64,000 bases of DNA from Oceanimonas sp. GK1. Lineage in GTDB: Bacteria; Pseudomonadota; Gammaproteobacteria; Enterobacterales; Aeromonadaceae. A program made the translations under genes and the position numbers. Within the stretch, counting starts at the first letter, position 1, and each line of letters opens with the position of its first letter. The stretch is taken from NCBI RefSeq assembly GCF_000243075.1, contig NC_016745.1, forward strand, positions 2,559,001 to 2,623,000, written 5' to 3'. Under the pieces are notes generated by a model, which searched no databases, was not told where the DNA came from, and worked only from the letters and a program-made list of their open reading frames with translations. This document shows positions 54,439-63,713 of this stretch, piece by piece.

Positions 54439-55545
54439 TTATTTGCCGGTCTTAACCCGGGTCCAGGCACGGGTAATCGCCCGGTTCACCGCTTGCGGCA
54501 GCAGCTTGGCGGTGTAGAGCTTTTCCGCCACTTCCTGGCTGGGGTAAATGCCCGGATCGTTGAGGATATCCGCATCCACAAACTCGCTGGCCGCCTGGTT
54601 GGGGTTGGCGTAGGCCACATAGTTGGAAATGTCACCGATCACGTCCGGCTTCAGCAGGTAATTGATCAGCGCATGGGCGTTGTCAGGATGCCGGGCGTCC
54701 TTGGGAATGGTGAGCATGTCCACCCACATCAGGGCACCTTCCTTAGGGATCCGGTAGGCCACCTTCACGCCCCGTTCCGCCTCATCGGCCCTATCCCGCG
54801 CCTGCAGTATGTCGCCGGACCAGCCCACCGCCACGCAGATATCGCCGTTGGCCAGGTCGTTGATGTACTTGGAGGAATGGAAATAGGTGATATGGGGCCG
54901 AAGCTGCATCATCAGCTCGGTGGCCGGTCCGTTGTAGTCACTGGCGTTGGTACTGTTCGGATCCAGTCCCTGGTAGTTGAGGGCGGCGGCGAAGATCTCG
55001 GTGGGCGCATCGAGGAAGGCCACGCCGCACTGGCTGAGTTTTGCCAGGTTCTCCGGCTTCATCACCAGATCCCAGGAGTCCACCGGGGCATCTTCTCCCA
55101 GCACTTCCTTCACCTTGTCCACGTTATAGCCGATGCCGGTGGTGCCCCACAGGTAGGGCACACCATACTGGTTGCCGGGATCTTTTTCCGCCAGCAGCGT
55201 CATGATGCGCGGGTCCAGGTTGCCGTAATTGGGAAGCTTCGACTTGTCCAGGGGCAAAAAGGCCCCGGCCTGAATTTGCCGACCCATGAAGTCGCCGGTG
55301 GGCACCACCACGTCAAAGCCGGTGTTGCCCGCCAGCAGCTTGGCCTCCAGCACCTCGTTGGAGTCGAACACGTCGTAGGTCACGGCAATGCCGGTCTCCT
55401 GGGTAAAGTTGGCCAGGGTGTCCTCGGCGATATAGTCGGACCAGTTGTAGAAATTGACCTGGGCCGGCTCCTGGGCCTGGGCATGGAGCGCCAGCGTAAT
55501 ACCGGCGGCCAGCAGGCCGGCTTTAAACACGGGTTGTGGTGTCAT
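54439..55545 (-). CDS. potF: Periplasmic putrescine-binding protein, PotF/SpuD type
   Basis: 368 aa with signal peptide (GLLAAGITLALHAQA). PotF-family blocks: VNFYNWSDYIAEDTL, FDVVVPTGDFMGRQI, NQYGVPYLWGTTGIGYN and VAVGWSGDI. It captures putrescine or a related polyamine in the periplasm. It begins 1 bp after the aminotransferase gene ends. Being followed by a spaced stem-loop is common for abundant binding proteins. Confidence 0.94.
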   Translation of the reverse strand: MTPQPVFKAGLLAAGITLALHAQAQEPAQVNFYNWSDYIAEDTLANFTQETGIAVTYDVFDSNEVLEAKLLAGNTGFDVVVPTGDFMGRQIQAGAFLPLDKSKLPNYGNLDPRIMTLLAEKDPGNQYGVPYLWGTTGIGYNVDKVKEVLGEDAPVDSWDLVMKPENLAKLSQCGVAFLDAPTEIFAAALNYQGLDPNSTNASDYNGPATELMMQLRPHITYFHSSKYINDLANGDICVAVGWSGDILQARDRADEAERGVKVAYRIPKEGALMWVDMLTIPKDARHPDNAHALINYLLKPDVIGDISNYVAYANPNQAASEFVDADILNDPGIYPSQEVAEKLYTAKLLPQAVNRAITRAWTRVKTGK

Positions 55546-55546
55546 G

Positions 55547-56920
55547 CTACTTTCCTTGTTGGTTGCTCAGGGTATGAAGGGTCAAATCCAGTGCTCGACG
55601 CGCCTTTTCCACCAGCTCGTCGATCTCGGCGCGGGTGATCACCAGGGGCGGCGAAATGATCATGGTGTCGCCCACCGCCCGCATCACCAGCCCGGCATCC
55701 AGGCTGTGCTCACGGCAGACCAGACCGGCACCGGCGTCGCTGGGAAAGCGGGCCAGGGTGGCCTTGTCGGCCACCAGTTCCAGCGCCGCCAAAAGCCCCA
55801 GGCCCCGGGTTTCCCCCACCAGGGGATGATCGGCCAGGCTGGCCCAGCGCTGTTGCAGGTAAGGGCCGATATCATCCCGCACCCGCTCGACAATGTGTTC
55901 CTGTTGCATCACCTCGATATTGGCCTGGGCCACGGCGCAGGCCACCGGGTGACCGGAATAGGTAAAACCGTGAAAGAACTCGCCGCCGGCGATCAGTCCT
56001 TCCGCCACCCGCCGGCCCACCGCCACGGCCCCGAGGGGAATGTAGCCGGAGGTAATGCCCTTTGCCATGCACAGCAGATCCGGCTCAAGACCGAAGTGCT
56101 CGCTGGCAAACCAGTGACCGGTGCGGCCAAAGCCGCAGATCACCTCGTCGGCTACCAGCAGAATGTCGTACTGCCGGCAAATGCGCTGAATTTCCGGCCA
56201 GTAGCTGTCGGGCGGAATGATCACGCCGCCGGCGCCCTGAATGGGCTCACCGATAAAGGCCGCCACCCGCTCCGGGCCGAGTTCGAGAATTTTCTGCTCC
56301 AACTGCCGGGCCCGCGCCAGGCCAAATGCATGAGGGTCGGTGCCCTGCCCCTCACCAAAATGATAAGGCTGGTCGATATGCACCATGTCCGGCAACGGCA
56401 ACCCTCCCTGGGCATGCATGGGCTTCATGCCGCCGAGGGACGCACCGGCCAGGGTGGAGCCGTGGTAGGCGTTGTGCCGACTGATGATCACCTTACGCTC
56501 GGGCCGGCCCTGCTCCGCCCAGAAGTGGCGTACCATGCGCACGACCGTATCGTTGCACTCAGAGCCGGAGCCGGTGAAAAACAGGTGCTGCATGTCGCCG
56601 GGCAGCAGCCCGGCCAGGGTGGCCGCCAGTCTGGCGGCAGGAGGATGAGTGGTCTGAAAAAACAGGTTGTAATAGGGCAGGCGGCGCAGCTGGGCATTGG
56701 CCGCCTCAATCAGCTCTTCCCGGCCGTAGCCCAGGTTGACGCACCAGAGCCCAGCCATGCCGTCGAGAATGCGGTGACCGTCGGCATCCCACAGATACAC
56801 CCCCTCGCCCCGCTCGATCACCCGGGCACCCTTTTGATGCAGCGACTGGCTGTCGGTAAAGGGATGCAGGTGGTGGGCCTCGTCCAGTCGTTGCAGTGCT
56901 CCCTTGTTCAATTCCGGCAT
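55547..56920 (-). CDS. spuC: Putrescine:pyruvate aminotransferase, SpuC-like
   Basis: 457 aa, class III PLP aminotransferase. It converts putrescine to 4-aminobutyraldehyde with pyruvate as amino acceptor, giving alanine. Seen: YLWDADGHRILDGMAGLWCVNLGYG, FFTGSGSECNDTVVRM, DEVICGFGRTG and the PLP lysine in LLCMAKGITSGYIPLG. (The first is split: DADGHRILDGMAGLWCVNLG.) The start at 56920 (MPELNK) follows AGGGAG; a TTG 6 bp earlier is possible. The alternative to gamma-glutamylation is thus encoded in the same operon. Confidence 0.9.
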   Translation of the reverse strand: MPELNKGALQRLDEAHHLHPFTDSQSLHQKGARVIERGEGVYLWDADGHRILDGMAGLWCVNLGYGREELIEAANAQLRRLPYYNLFFQTTHPPAARLAATLAGLLPGDMQHLFFTGSGSECNDTVVRMVRHFWAEQGRPERKVIISRHNAYHGSTLAGASLGGMKPMHAQGGLPLPDMVHIDQPYHFGEGQGTDPHAFGLARARQLEQKILELGPERVAAFIGEPIQGAGGVIIPPDSYWPEIQRICRQYDILLVADEVICGFGRTGHWFASEHFGLEPDLLCMAKGITSGYIPLGAVAVGRRVAEGLIAGGEFFHGFTYSGHPVACAVAQANIEVMQQEHIVERVRDDIGPYLQQRWASLADHPLVGETRGLGLLAALELVADKATLARFPSDAGAGLVCREHSLDAGLVMRAVGDTMIISPPLVITRAEIDELVEKARRALDLTLHTLSNQQGK

Positions 56921-56950
56921 GTTCAACTCCCTGTCGACATGGTGGTTGGG

Positions 56951-58309
56951 TTATACGTTGAGCAGCAAAAACTCCCGCTCCCAGGCGCTGATCACCGTAA
57001 AAAAGGCCTCGTATTCCTTGCGCTTGACCGCGATAAAGGCGCGCACAAAGCGCGGCCCCAGCATCTCGCGCAGCTCCTCGCACTGCTCCAGCTCCAGCAG
57101 GGCTTCTTCCAGGCTGCGGGCCAGGCCAAAGGGCATGTTGTAGGCGCTGCCTTCCACCTCGTCGGTGGGTGCAATGCCCTGTTTCATGCCGAGATAACCA
57201 CAGGCCAGGCTGGCCGCCAGCGCTAGATAGGGGTTGGCATCGGCGCCGGCAAAGCGGTTTTCAATACGCCGGTCGGCCAACCCCGAGCGCGGCACCCGCA
57301 GGCCCACGGTGCGATTGTCTTCGCCCCAGGCCATGTTGCGCGGCGCCGAGTCACCAAAGGCCAGCCGGCGGTAGGAGTTGACGTTGGGGGCAAACAGCGC
57401 CACGGCGCTGGGAATATAGCGCTGCATACCGCCGATATAGTGCAGGAACAGCTCGCTGTGGCTGCCGTCCGGGTTGGCAAAGAGGTTGTTGCCATCGGCG
57501 TCCACCAGGCTCTGGTGAATGTGCATGGCGCTGCCCGGCTCGTTTTTCATCGGCTTGGCCATAAAGGTGGCGTAGACGTTATGGCGCATGGCCGCCTCAC
57601 GCATGGTGCGCTTGAACAGAAACACCTGATCCGCCAGATCCAGGGCGTCGCCGTGTATAAAGTTCACCTCCATCTGGGCCGCCCCGGATTCGTGGATCAG
57701 GGTGTCCACCTCCAGCTCCTGGGCTTCACAGAAGTCGTACATTTCCTCAAAGATGGGATCGAACTCATTGACGGCGTCGATGCTGAACGACTGGCGCGCG
57801 GTTTCCGGCCGGCCGTTACGACCGATGGGCGGCTCCAGCGGGTAGTCCCAGTCCTCATTTTTCTTGACCAGGAAAAACTCCAGCTCCGGCGCCACCACCG
57901 GCCGCCAGCCCTCCTGCTCGTAGAGCTTCAGTACCCGGCGCAGTACGCTGCGCGGCGCGATTTCCACCGGCTCGCCGTCGGCGTCGAAACAGTCGTGGAT
58001 CACCTGGGCGGTGGGTTCACTGGCCCAGGGTACCAGCCGGGGTGTATTGATGTCTGCGTGCAGCTCCATGTCGCGCTCGGTCCAGTCGATGCTCTCGTCA
58101 TCGGGCCAGTCGCCGTTCACGGTCTGCAGAAAGATATTGTCGGGCAGGCGCATGCCGCCTTCTTTCAGAAACTTGCTGGCCGGCAGTATTTTGCCCCGGG
58201 CATTGCCGGTAAAGTCGGGCAACAGGCATTCGACTTCGGTAATGGCGTGCTGCTGCATCCACTGGCGCAGCCATTCCATATCGCGGTTTTCAGGATCTTG
58301 AACACTCAT
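56951..58309 (-). CDS. Gamma-glutamylpolyamine synthetase, glutamine-synthetase fold (PuuA/SpuB-like), copy 1
   Basis: 452 aa. It joins glutamate to an amine such as putrescine using ATP. GS motifs: APELEFFLVKK, NEPGSAMHIHQSL, and NRTVGLRVPRSGLADRRIEN, with the ending AGADANPYLALAASLACG. The start at 58309 (MSVQDPENRDMEW) is chosen from the family; its ribosome site is weak. First gene of the leftward seven-gene operon. Divergent from a second such gene, with a 217-bp shared regulatory region. Confidence 0.92.
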   Translation of the reverse strand: MSVQDPENRDMEWLRQWMQQHAITEVECLLPDFTGNARGKILPASKFLKEGGMRLPDNIFLQTVNGDWPDDESIDWTERDMELHADINTPRLVPWASEPTAQVIHDCFDADGEPVEIAPRSVLRRVLKLYEQEGWRPVVAPELEFFLVKKNEDWDYPLEPPIGRNGRPETARQSFSIDAVNEFDPIFEEMYDFCEAQELEVDTLIHESGAAQMEVNFIHGDALDLADQVFLFKRTMREAAMRHNVYATFMAKPMKNEPGSAMHIHQSLVDADGNNLFANPDGSHSELFLHYIGGMQRYIPSAVALFAPNVNSYRRLAFGDSAPRNMAWGEDNRTVGLRVPRSGLADRRIENRFAGADANPYLALAASLACGYLGMKQGIAPTDEVEGSAYNMPFGLARSLEEALLELEQCEELREMLGPRFVRAFIAVKRKEYEAFFTVISAWEREFLLLNV

Positions 58310-58526
58310 AACGACGCTCTGGGTCAAAAACACACTCGTCAGCATAGTCCATATTGGTGTAAAAGTATGCTAGACATAGACATAGCCAGTGGGCAAGAAA
58401 AATTATCGCTCGCCCCGATGTTAACTAAACGGCATTATCATTTAACAAAAATTAGTGGATATTAAACAGCCGTGCCGCGATGGAACGACCATGGCCATGC
58501 CACGACGACATGTTAAGGACGCACTC

Positions 58527-59882
58527 ATGCACAAGGCCCGTGATACCGCAAAAAGCCATGCCGACTCGCCCTGGTCGGCCTTTCAGTCCGTCGATCTGAT
58601 GCTGTGCGACATCAACGGTGTCATTCGCGGCAAACGCATTCAGACCAGCGCCTTTGAAAAGGCCCTGAGCCAGGGCATCAGCCTGCCGGCCTCGGTGTTT
58701 GCCCTGGATATTACCGGTCAGACGGTGGAAGAAACCGGCATGGGCCTGGCTCAGGGCGACAGCGACCGGCTGTGCCGGCTGCTGCCCCATACCCTGGCGC
58801 CGGTGCCCTGGCACAAGATCCCGTCGGGCCAGATCCTGATGACCATGGAAGATCTCGACGGCAGCCCCTTTTTTGCCGACCCGCGCCATGTGCTGCAAAA
58901 GGTACTGAACCGGCTGAAGGAAAAAGGCCTGCACCCCTGTGTGGCGGTGGAGCTGGAGTTTTACCTGGTGGATCAGAAGGAAGGGGCCGACGGTCTGCCC
59001 CAACCGCCCATACTGCCCGGTACCGATGAGCGCATGCACGATACCCAGGTCTATTCCCTGGACGATCTCGACAGCTGGGAAGACTTTCTGGTGCAGGTGG
59101 CCGAGGTGTGCAAACTGCAGCACATTCCCGCCGACAACGCCGTGGCCGAGTACGCCCCGGGCCAGTTTGAAATCAACCTCACCCACCAGAATGATGCCGT
59201 GGCCGCCTGCGATCAGGCCATTCTGCTCAAGCGGGCGATCAAGGCCATCGCCATCAAGCAGGGCATGTACGCCACCTTTATGGCCAAGCCCTACAACGGT
59301 CAGGCCGGCTCGGGCATGCATATTCATGTGAGCCTGCTCGATAACGACGGCAACAATGTGTTTGCCGGGGATCACGAGCTGTTGCGCCAGGCCATTGCCG
59401 GCACCCTCAGCATGCTGCCGGAATCCATGGCGCTGTTTGCCCCCAATGCCAACTCCTTTCGCCGGCTGCAGCCGCACATGTTTGTGCCCCTGCACGCCAG
59501 CTGGGGCTTTGACAACCGCACCGTGGCGGTGCGCATTCCGTCGGGTGACCCGGCCAATACCCGACTGGAACACAGGGTCGCCGGGGCCGATGCCAACCCC
59601 TACCTGGTGGTGGCGGCCATTCTTGCCGCCGTGGATTATGGCCTGACGGAACAACTGCACCCGCCCGCGCCCATTCAGGGCGACGCCAACAAGCTGGATC
59701 TGCCGCTGCTGCCCTACCGCTGGCAGAACGCCCTGGACCGCTTTGCCCAGTCGCACCGGCTGTCGCAATACCTGGGCAAGGAGTTTCACCGGGCCTATCT
59801 GATTAACAAGCGCTTTGAGCTGGCCGAATTCGATCAACACGTCACGCCGCTGGAATACCAATGGTATCAGCACCTTGTGTAA
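58527..59882 (+). CDS. Gamma-glutamylpolyamine synthetase (PuuA/SpuI-like), copy 2
   Basis: 451 aa. GS-fold motifs: VAVELEFYLVDQKEG, AGSGMHIHVSLLDND, DNRTVAVRIPSGDPAN and AGADANPYLVVAAI. It is clearly diverged from copy 1, which suggests a different amine substrate (putrescine against longer polyamine or ethanolamine-like amine). The ATG at 58527 (MHKARDTAKSH) with AAGGA upstream is preferred; a GTG at 58455 would extend it by 24 residues. puuB follows after 16 bp. Confidence 0.92.
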   Translation: MHKARDTAKSHADSPWSAFQSVDLMLCDINGVIRGKRIQTSAFEKALSQGISLPASVFALDITGQTVEETGMGLAQGDSDRLCRLLPHTLAPVPWHKIPSGQILMTMEDLDGSPFFADPRHVLQKVLNRLKEKGLHPCVAVELEFYLVDQKEGADGLPQPPILPGTDERMHDTQVYSLDDLDSWEDFLVQVAEVCKLQHIPADNAVAEYAPGQFEINLTHQNDAVAACDQAILLKRAIKAIAIKQGMYATFMAKPYNGQAGSGMHIHVSLLDNDGNNVFAGDHELLRQAIAGTLSMLPESMALFAPNANSFRRLQPHMFVPLHASWGFDNRTVAVRIPSGDPANTRLEHRVAGADANPYLVVAAILAAVDYGLTEQLHPPAPIQGDANKLDLPLLPYRWQNALDRFAQSHRLSQYLGKEFHRAYLINKRFELAEFDQHVTPLEYQWYQHLV

Positions 59883-59898
59883 AAACTCAGGAGCCTCT

Positions 59899-61173
59899 AT
59901 GCAGCCGCACGCCGATTCCTATTACGCCGCTTCCGCCCATTCGGCCCCGGAGTATTCCGCCCTACACGATAACCTGGAGGTGGACGTGTGCATTGTGGGC
60001 GCCGGCATTACCGGCTGCAGCGCCGCCCTCAATCTGGCGGAACGGGGCTATAGCGTGGCGGTGCTGGATACCCGCCGGGTAGGCTGGGGCGCCTCGGGTC
60101 GCAGCGGCGGCCAGATGATTTTCGGCTATGCCTGTGAGCAGGCCTCGCTCACCCGACTGGTGGGAGACAAGATCAGCCGGCAGCTGTGGGACATCTCAAT
60201 CGAGGCACTCACGCAGATGCGCCAGCGCATTGACCAGCATAAGATTCAGTGCGATCTGGCCGATGGCCACCTGCACGCCGCGGTCAAGCCCCGGCACATG
60301 AACGAGCTGGAACACTGGGCCGACAGCCTGCGCCGGGACTACGGCTACGACTCGCTGCAACTGTGGAGCCGGGAGCAGGTGCGAGCACAACTGGACAGTG
60401 AGGCCTATCTTGGCGGCCTGTATGACGCCGCCAGCGGCCATGTGCATCCGCTCAACTACACCCTGGGGCTGGCGAATGCCGCCGCCGAGGCCGGGGCCCA
60501 GTTTTTTGAATATACCCCCGCCACCCGCATTGAGCAGGGCGAACACCCGGTGGTGCACACGCCCCACGGCATGGTTCGCTGCCGCCATCTGCTGCTGTGC
60601 GGCAACGCCTATCTGGAAGGCATCGCCCCGGACATCGAGCGCAAGATCATGCCGGTGGGCACCTACATTACCGCCACCGAGCCCCTGGGCGAAGCGCGGG
60701 CCCGCTCCCTGATTGCCAACAACATGGCGGTGGCCGACATCAACTTTGTGCTCGACTATTTTCGCCTGAGCGCCGACCACCGGCTACTGTTTGGCGGCCG
60801 GGTCAGTTATTCGGGGCGGGATCCGGTCAACCTGGCGGCCTCCATGGGCAAACGGTTACGCCATGTGTTCCCCCAGCTGGCGGACGTGAAACAGCAATAT
60901 ACCTGGGGCGGCTATGTGGGCATTACCATGAACCGGGCCCCCCATTTCGGCCGGCTCAACGGCAATGTCTATTTTGCCCAAGGGTTCTCCGGCCATGGCA
61001 TTGCCCTCACCGGCATGGCCGGCAGCCTGATGGCGGACGCCATTGCCGGCAGTGCCGAGCGCTTTGATCTGTTTTCCCGCATTCCCCACCGGGACTTTCC
61101 CGGCGGCCGGCTGTTGCGCACCCCGGCCCTGGTGCTGGCTATGGCCTGGTACCGGCTGCGGGATCTGTTGTAA
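59899..61173 (+). CDS. puuB: FAD-dependent gamma-glutamylputrescine oxidase, PuuB/OrdL-like
   Basis: 424 aa, DAO fold. It oxidises gamma-glutamyl-putrescine to gamma-glutamyl-aminobutyraldehyde, releasing ammonia and H2O2. FAD-binding VDVCIVGAGITGCSAALNL, the PuuB-type GWGASGRSGGQMIFGY, and C-terminal FAQGFSGHGIALTGMAG are visible. CAGGAG lies 7 bp before the ATG. The downstream aldehyde dehydrogenase (PuuC) and hydrolase (PuuD) of the pathway are not in the window. Confidence 0.93.
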   Translation: MQPHADSYYAASAHSAPEYSALHDNLEVDVCIVGAGITGCSAALNLAERGYSVAVLDTRRVGWGASGRSGGQMIFGYACEQASLTRLVGDKISRQLWDISIEALTQMRQRIDQHKIQCDLADGHLHAAVKPRHMNELEHWADSLRRDYGYDSLQLWSREQVRAQLDSEAYLGGLYDAASGHVHPLNYTLGLANAAAEAGAQFFEYTPATRIEQGEHPVVHTPHGMVRCRHLLLCGNAYLEGIAPDIERKIMPVGTYITATEPLGEARARSLIANNMAVADINFVLDYFRLSADHRLLFGGRVSYSGRDPVNLAASMGKRLRHVFPQLADVKQQYTWGGYVGITMNRAPHFGRLNGNVYFAQGFSGHGIALTGMAGSLMADAIAGSAERFDLFSRIPHRDFPGGRLLRTPALVLAMAWYRLRDLL

Positions 61174-61268
61174 AAATACCCGGAATATGCTCCAGTGAAC
61201 GTAGCTGCCGCTTTAGCCGGCAGGGCCTGTGCAACAGGCCTTGAGTTCCAATGTGTGAGAGGCGAAGC

Positions 61269-61529
61269 ATGGAGCAACTGGAGTTTTTCGATGTCCCCAG
61301 CCCCTGCATCAGCGTCTGCCAGGTCAATAACCGGGGCTACTGCAAGGGCTGCTTTCGCAGCCGGGACGAACGCTTTAACTGGCTCAAATTCACCCCGGCC
61401 CAGCGCCGGGAGGTGATCCGCCTGTGCCAAGATCGCAAGCGCCGAGTGCTGGCCGCTGCCCGCAAGAAACAACTGGAGCTGGAGCTCGAACCGCAGGTTG
61501 TTCCGCCCCAGGATACCCTGCCGCTGTGA
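61269..61529 (+). CDS. DUF1289 family protein
   Basis: 86 aa. Four cysteines in the pattern SPCISVCQVNNRGYCKGCFRS suggest a small metal-binding module, and the tail RKRRVLAAARKKQLELELE is basic and helical. Function unknown; the family (YdhL-like) is widespread in proteobacteria. The ATG at 61269 (MEQLEFFDVPS) follows GAGGCG. It lies 95 bp after puuB; co-transcription is possible. Confidence 0.85.
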   Translation: MEQLEFFDVPSPCISVCQVNNRGYCKGCFRSRDERFNWLKFTPAQRREVIRLCQDRKRRVLAAARKKQLELELEPQVVPPQDTLPL

Positions 61530-61617
61530 GGTGAGACGTGTGGGCACTCCACACTCCAAAGCGTCAAACTGGACTGGCCCGAAAAAAGTAGACACCTTCA
61601 TTTAATGAGAAGGTGTT

Positions 61618-61935
61618 ATGAAGTACAAACCCCACCGTCACTTTAGCGATGCATTCAAACGTGAGGCCGTCGAGGCCTCGCTATCCACCACAGAGACACA
61701 AGCTCAGCTTGCTGGCAGACTCGGGATCCATCCTAACCAATTGAGTCGCTGGCGCAGAGAGTGGATCATGACCAAGAAATCATCTGACAAAGCAGTTGAA
61801 AACATCGGACCAGAAAAAAGCCTGCAGGAGCTGGAGCGCGAGGTGGCTCGGCTGAAGAAGCAGCTTGAGCGGAAAGAGCTGGAGAACGAAATCCTAAAAA
61901 AGGCACAAGAGTACTTCGCCAAGCACGGCAAGTAA
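61618..61935 (+). CDS. IS3-family transposase OrfA, copy 2
   Basis: 105 aa, identical to the OrfA at 30252-30569, with the same HTH, coiled coil and A AAA AAG slippery site (61896-61902). Confidence 0.95.
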   Translation: MKYKPHRHFSDAFKREAVEASLSTTETQAQLAGRLGIHPNQLSRWRREWIMTKKSSDKAVENIGPEKSLQELEREVARLKKQLERKELENEILKKAQEYFAKHGK

Positions 61936-61985
61936 GGTTTGCCTTTATCGAGGCTCACCGAAGTCAACGCTGGCGGGTCTCGATA

Positions 61986-62795
61986 ATGTGTGAAGTACTC
62001 GATGTGTCACGAGCGGGATATTATCGCTGGCGAGCACGTCAGCACTCGCCGGGAGCGCGTACCATCGAGCGACGGACGCTGAGCACCTTCCTGCTCGAGC
62101 GAGCCAGGCAACTGAAGAATGTGCCGGGTTATCGCAAGATGTGGCTGGAAGCACGGGATGCCGGGTTCTGCTGCGGCAAGAACCAGGTTCAGGGCTTGCT
62201 GAAAGACGCTGGTTATCGTTCATGCACGGCTCCTAAAGCAGGATATCAAAAGCCAGCATCATCCTTGCCTGTGTTGCCGAATCTGCTGAATCGCCAGTTC
62301 TCGGTGGGGTCAGCGAACCGAGTTTGGGTATCAGATATCACCCAAATCCGGTGCAGTGAAGGCTGGCTCTACATTGCTGCAGTCCTGGACCTGGGCACAC
62401 GCCGCGTGGTGGGCCGAGCCATGGGTGCGATCAATAGCGCTCAGCTGGTGCTGGAGGCCCTTGAGCAGGCATGGCAACATCAGCTGCCAGATGGGACACA
62501 GCTGTTGTTCCACTCGGACCAGGGGAGTCAGTATCGGAGCGAAGAGGTGATGAGATGGCTCAATACACGGGGAATCACCATCAGCATGTCACGCCGAGGT
62601 AACTGCTGGGATAACGCCTGTTCGGAAAGCTTCTTCGCGCTGCTCAAGAAGGAATGGACACATCCATTAGGAATGCTCGGAAGAGACGAAATGGCAGATG
62701 AAGTCCGGTATTATACGGACGAGTATTACCCGAAAGTGCGGCGCCACATGGCGCTGGGAGGAATAACTCCCAATGCCTACGCAGCTGCCGCTTAA
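61986..62795 (+). CDS. IS3-family transposase OrfB, copy 2
   Basis: 269 aa, identical in protein sequence to the OrfB at 30620-31429; the one nucleotide difference is a silent Gln codon in HSDQGSQ. DDE residues intact. Probably expressed as OrfAB by -1 frameshifting. Confidence 0.95.
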   Translation: MCEVLDVSRAGYYRWRARQHSPGARTIERRTLSTFLLERARQLKNVPGYRKMWLEARDAGFCCGKNQVQGLLKDAGYRSCTAPKAGYQKPASSLPVLPNLLNRQFSVGSANRVWVSDITQIRCSEGWLYIAAVLDLGTRRVVGRAMGAINSAQLVLEALEQAWQHQLPDGTQLLFHSDQGSQYRSEEVMRWLNTRGITISMSRRGNCWDNACSESFFALLKKEWTHPLGMLGRDEMADEVRYYTDEYYPKVRRHMALGGITPNAYAAAA

Positions 62796-62827
62796 CTTAA
62801 GTGTCTACTTTATCGGGGCCACTCCAC

Positions 62828-62870
62828 ACGTCAAACGTCAAACATAAGACGTAAAACGTCAGACGTCTGA
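62828..62870. repeat. Heptamer array (ACGTCAA-like, 6 units)
   Basis: ACGTCAA, ACGTCAA, ACATAAG, ACGTAAA, ACGTCAG, ACGTCTG in tandem with exact 7-bp spacing, then AC. The last unit overlaps the final codons and the stop of the alpha/beta hydrolase gene. Confidence 0.8.
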
Positions 62871-63710
62871 CAGCCTTTCCCTGATCAGCCCGGCAATCCG
62901 TGCCGCCGGCTCGGGTTCAAGATGCAGATGGTGGCCGCCGTCGAGCACGCAGAGCTCAAGAGCAGGCACCAACTCAAGCCACGGCCGAACGCCGTCAAGC
63001 TCATTGCCCCTTGCCGCCATCATCAGCAGCACCGGCATGCTTAGTCGCTGTAAAAAGGCCGCCACCTGCTGCTCGCACAGACGCACCACCGACGGTTGAC
63101 TCAGGGCAATGTCGTGCCGCCAGCACCAGCCTTCCGGGGTTTCTTCAAGACTGCGGGCCAGCAGCCAGCCCGCCGCTTCCCGGCTCACGGCATAGCGACC
63201 GCCCATACGTGCCTGCAGCGCCTGCTCAAAGCTGGCATAAGGCCGCCAGCCACGGCGGCGAATGCGCTGGCCCTTGTTCAGGGCCGCGGCCATTTGCTCG
63301 GGCAGGCTGTCGGCGGTATAGGTACGCGGCGCCAGGCCATCAAGCAACAATAACCGGCTGACCCGCTCGGGAAAACTGCCCGCCAGCAGGGTGGCCACGC
63401 TGGCCCCCATGGAATGGCCGAGCAGGGCCACTTGCTGTAATTCCAGCGCATCCAGCATAGCCTTCACATCGGCCACGTTGTCCCAGATGTAATAGGGCTG
63501 GCCGGGCGCGCGATGATCGGACAAACCATGGCCGGCCAGATCCGGGGCAATCAGCCGCACATGAGGCAACTGCTGCGCCAGCAGGGTAAAGCTGGCGGCA
63601 TTGTCGAGCCAGCCGTGCAATGCCACCACGGGAATACCGGCAGGATCGCCCCACTCCGCCACCGCCAGCCGGCGGCCGTGAATGTTTATGCCAGACTCCC
63701 GTGCTGTCAT
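62859..63710 (-). CDS. Alpha/beta hydrolase
   Basis: 283 aa. Oxyanion-hole VALHGWLDNAASF, nucleophile elbow LLGHSMGASVA (Ser), acid Asp region and C-terminal His in LDGGHHLHLEPEP make a complete catalytic triad. Substrate unknown; sequence type fits small esterases or lipase-like hydrolases. It begins 3 bp after the queE stop, so the two may be co-transcribed. Its 3' end runs into the heptamer array. Confidence 0.88.
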   Translation of the reverse strand: MTARESGINIHGRRLAVAEWGDPAGIPVVALHGWLDNAASFTLLAQQLPHVRLIAPDLAGHGLSDHRAPGQPYYIWDNVADVKAMLDALELQQVALLGHSMGASVATLLAGSFPERVSRLLLLDGLAPRTYTADSLPEQMAAALNKGQRIRRRGWRPYASFEQALQARMGGRYAVSREAAGWLLARSLEETPEGWCWRHDIALSQPSVVRLCEQQVAAFLQRLSMPVLLMMAARGNELDGVRPWLELVPALELCVLDGGHHLHLEPEPAARIAGLIRERLSDV

Positions 63711-63713
63711 GGC

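Larger units (their letters stand above)
61570..62826 (+). mobile_element. IS3-family insertion sequence, copy 2 (1257 bp)
   Basis: Same length, orientation and ends as the element at 30204-31460, with one base difference (G at 62522). Flanks are AAAC on the left and CACG on the right, so no clear target duplication is left. It is inserted within ACGTCAA-like heptamer sequence (GCGTCAA ends 2 bp before it; a longer array starts 1 bp after it). Confidence 0.95.

Noticed and set aside
30204..62826. Composite transposon bounded by the two IS copies
   Set aside because: The interval is full of core housekeeping genes in plausible native context, and only copy 1 has a target duplication; independent insertions are simpler.
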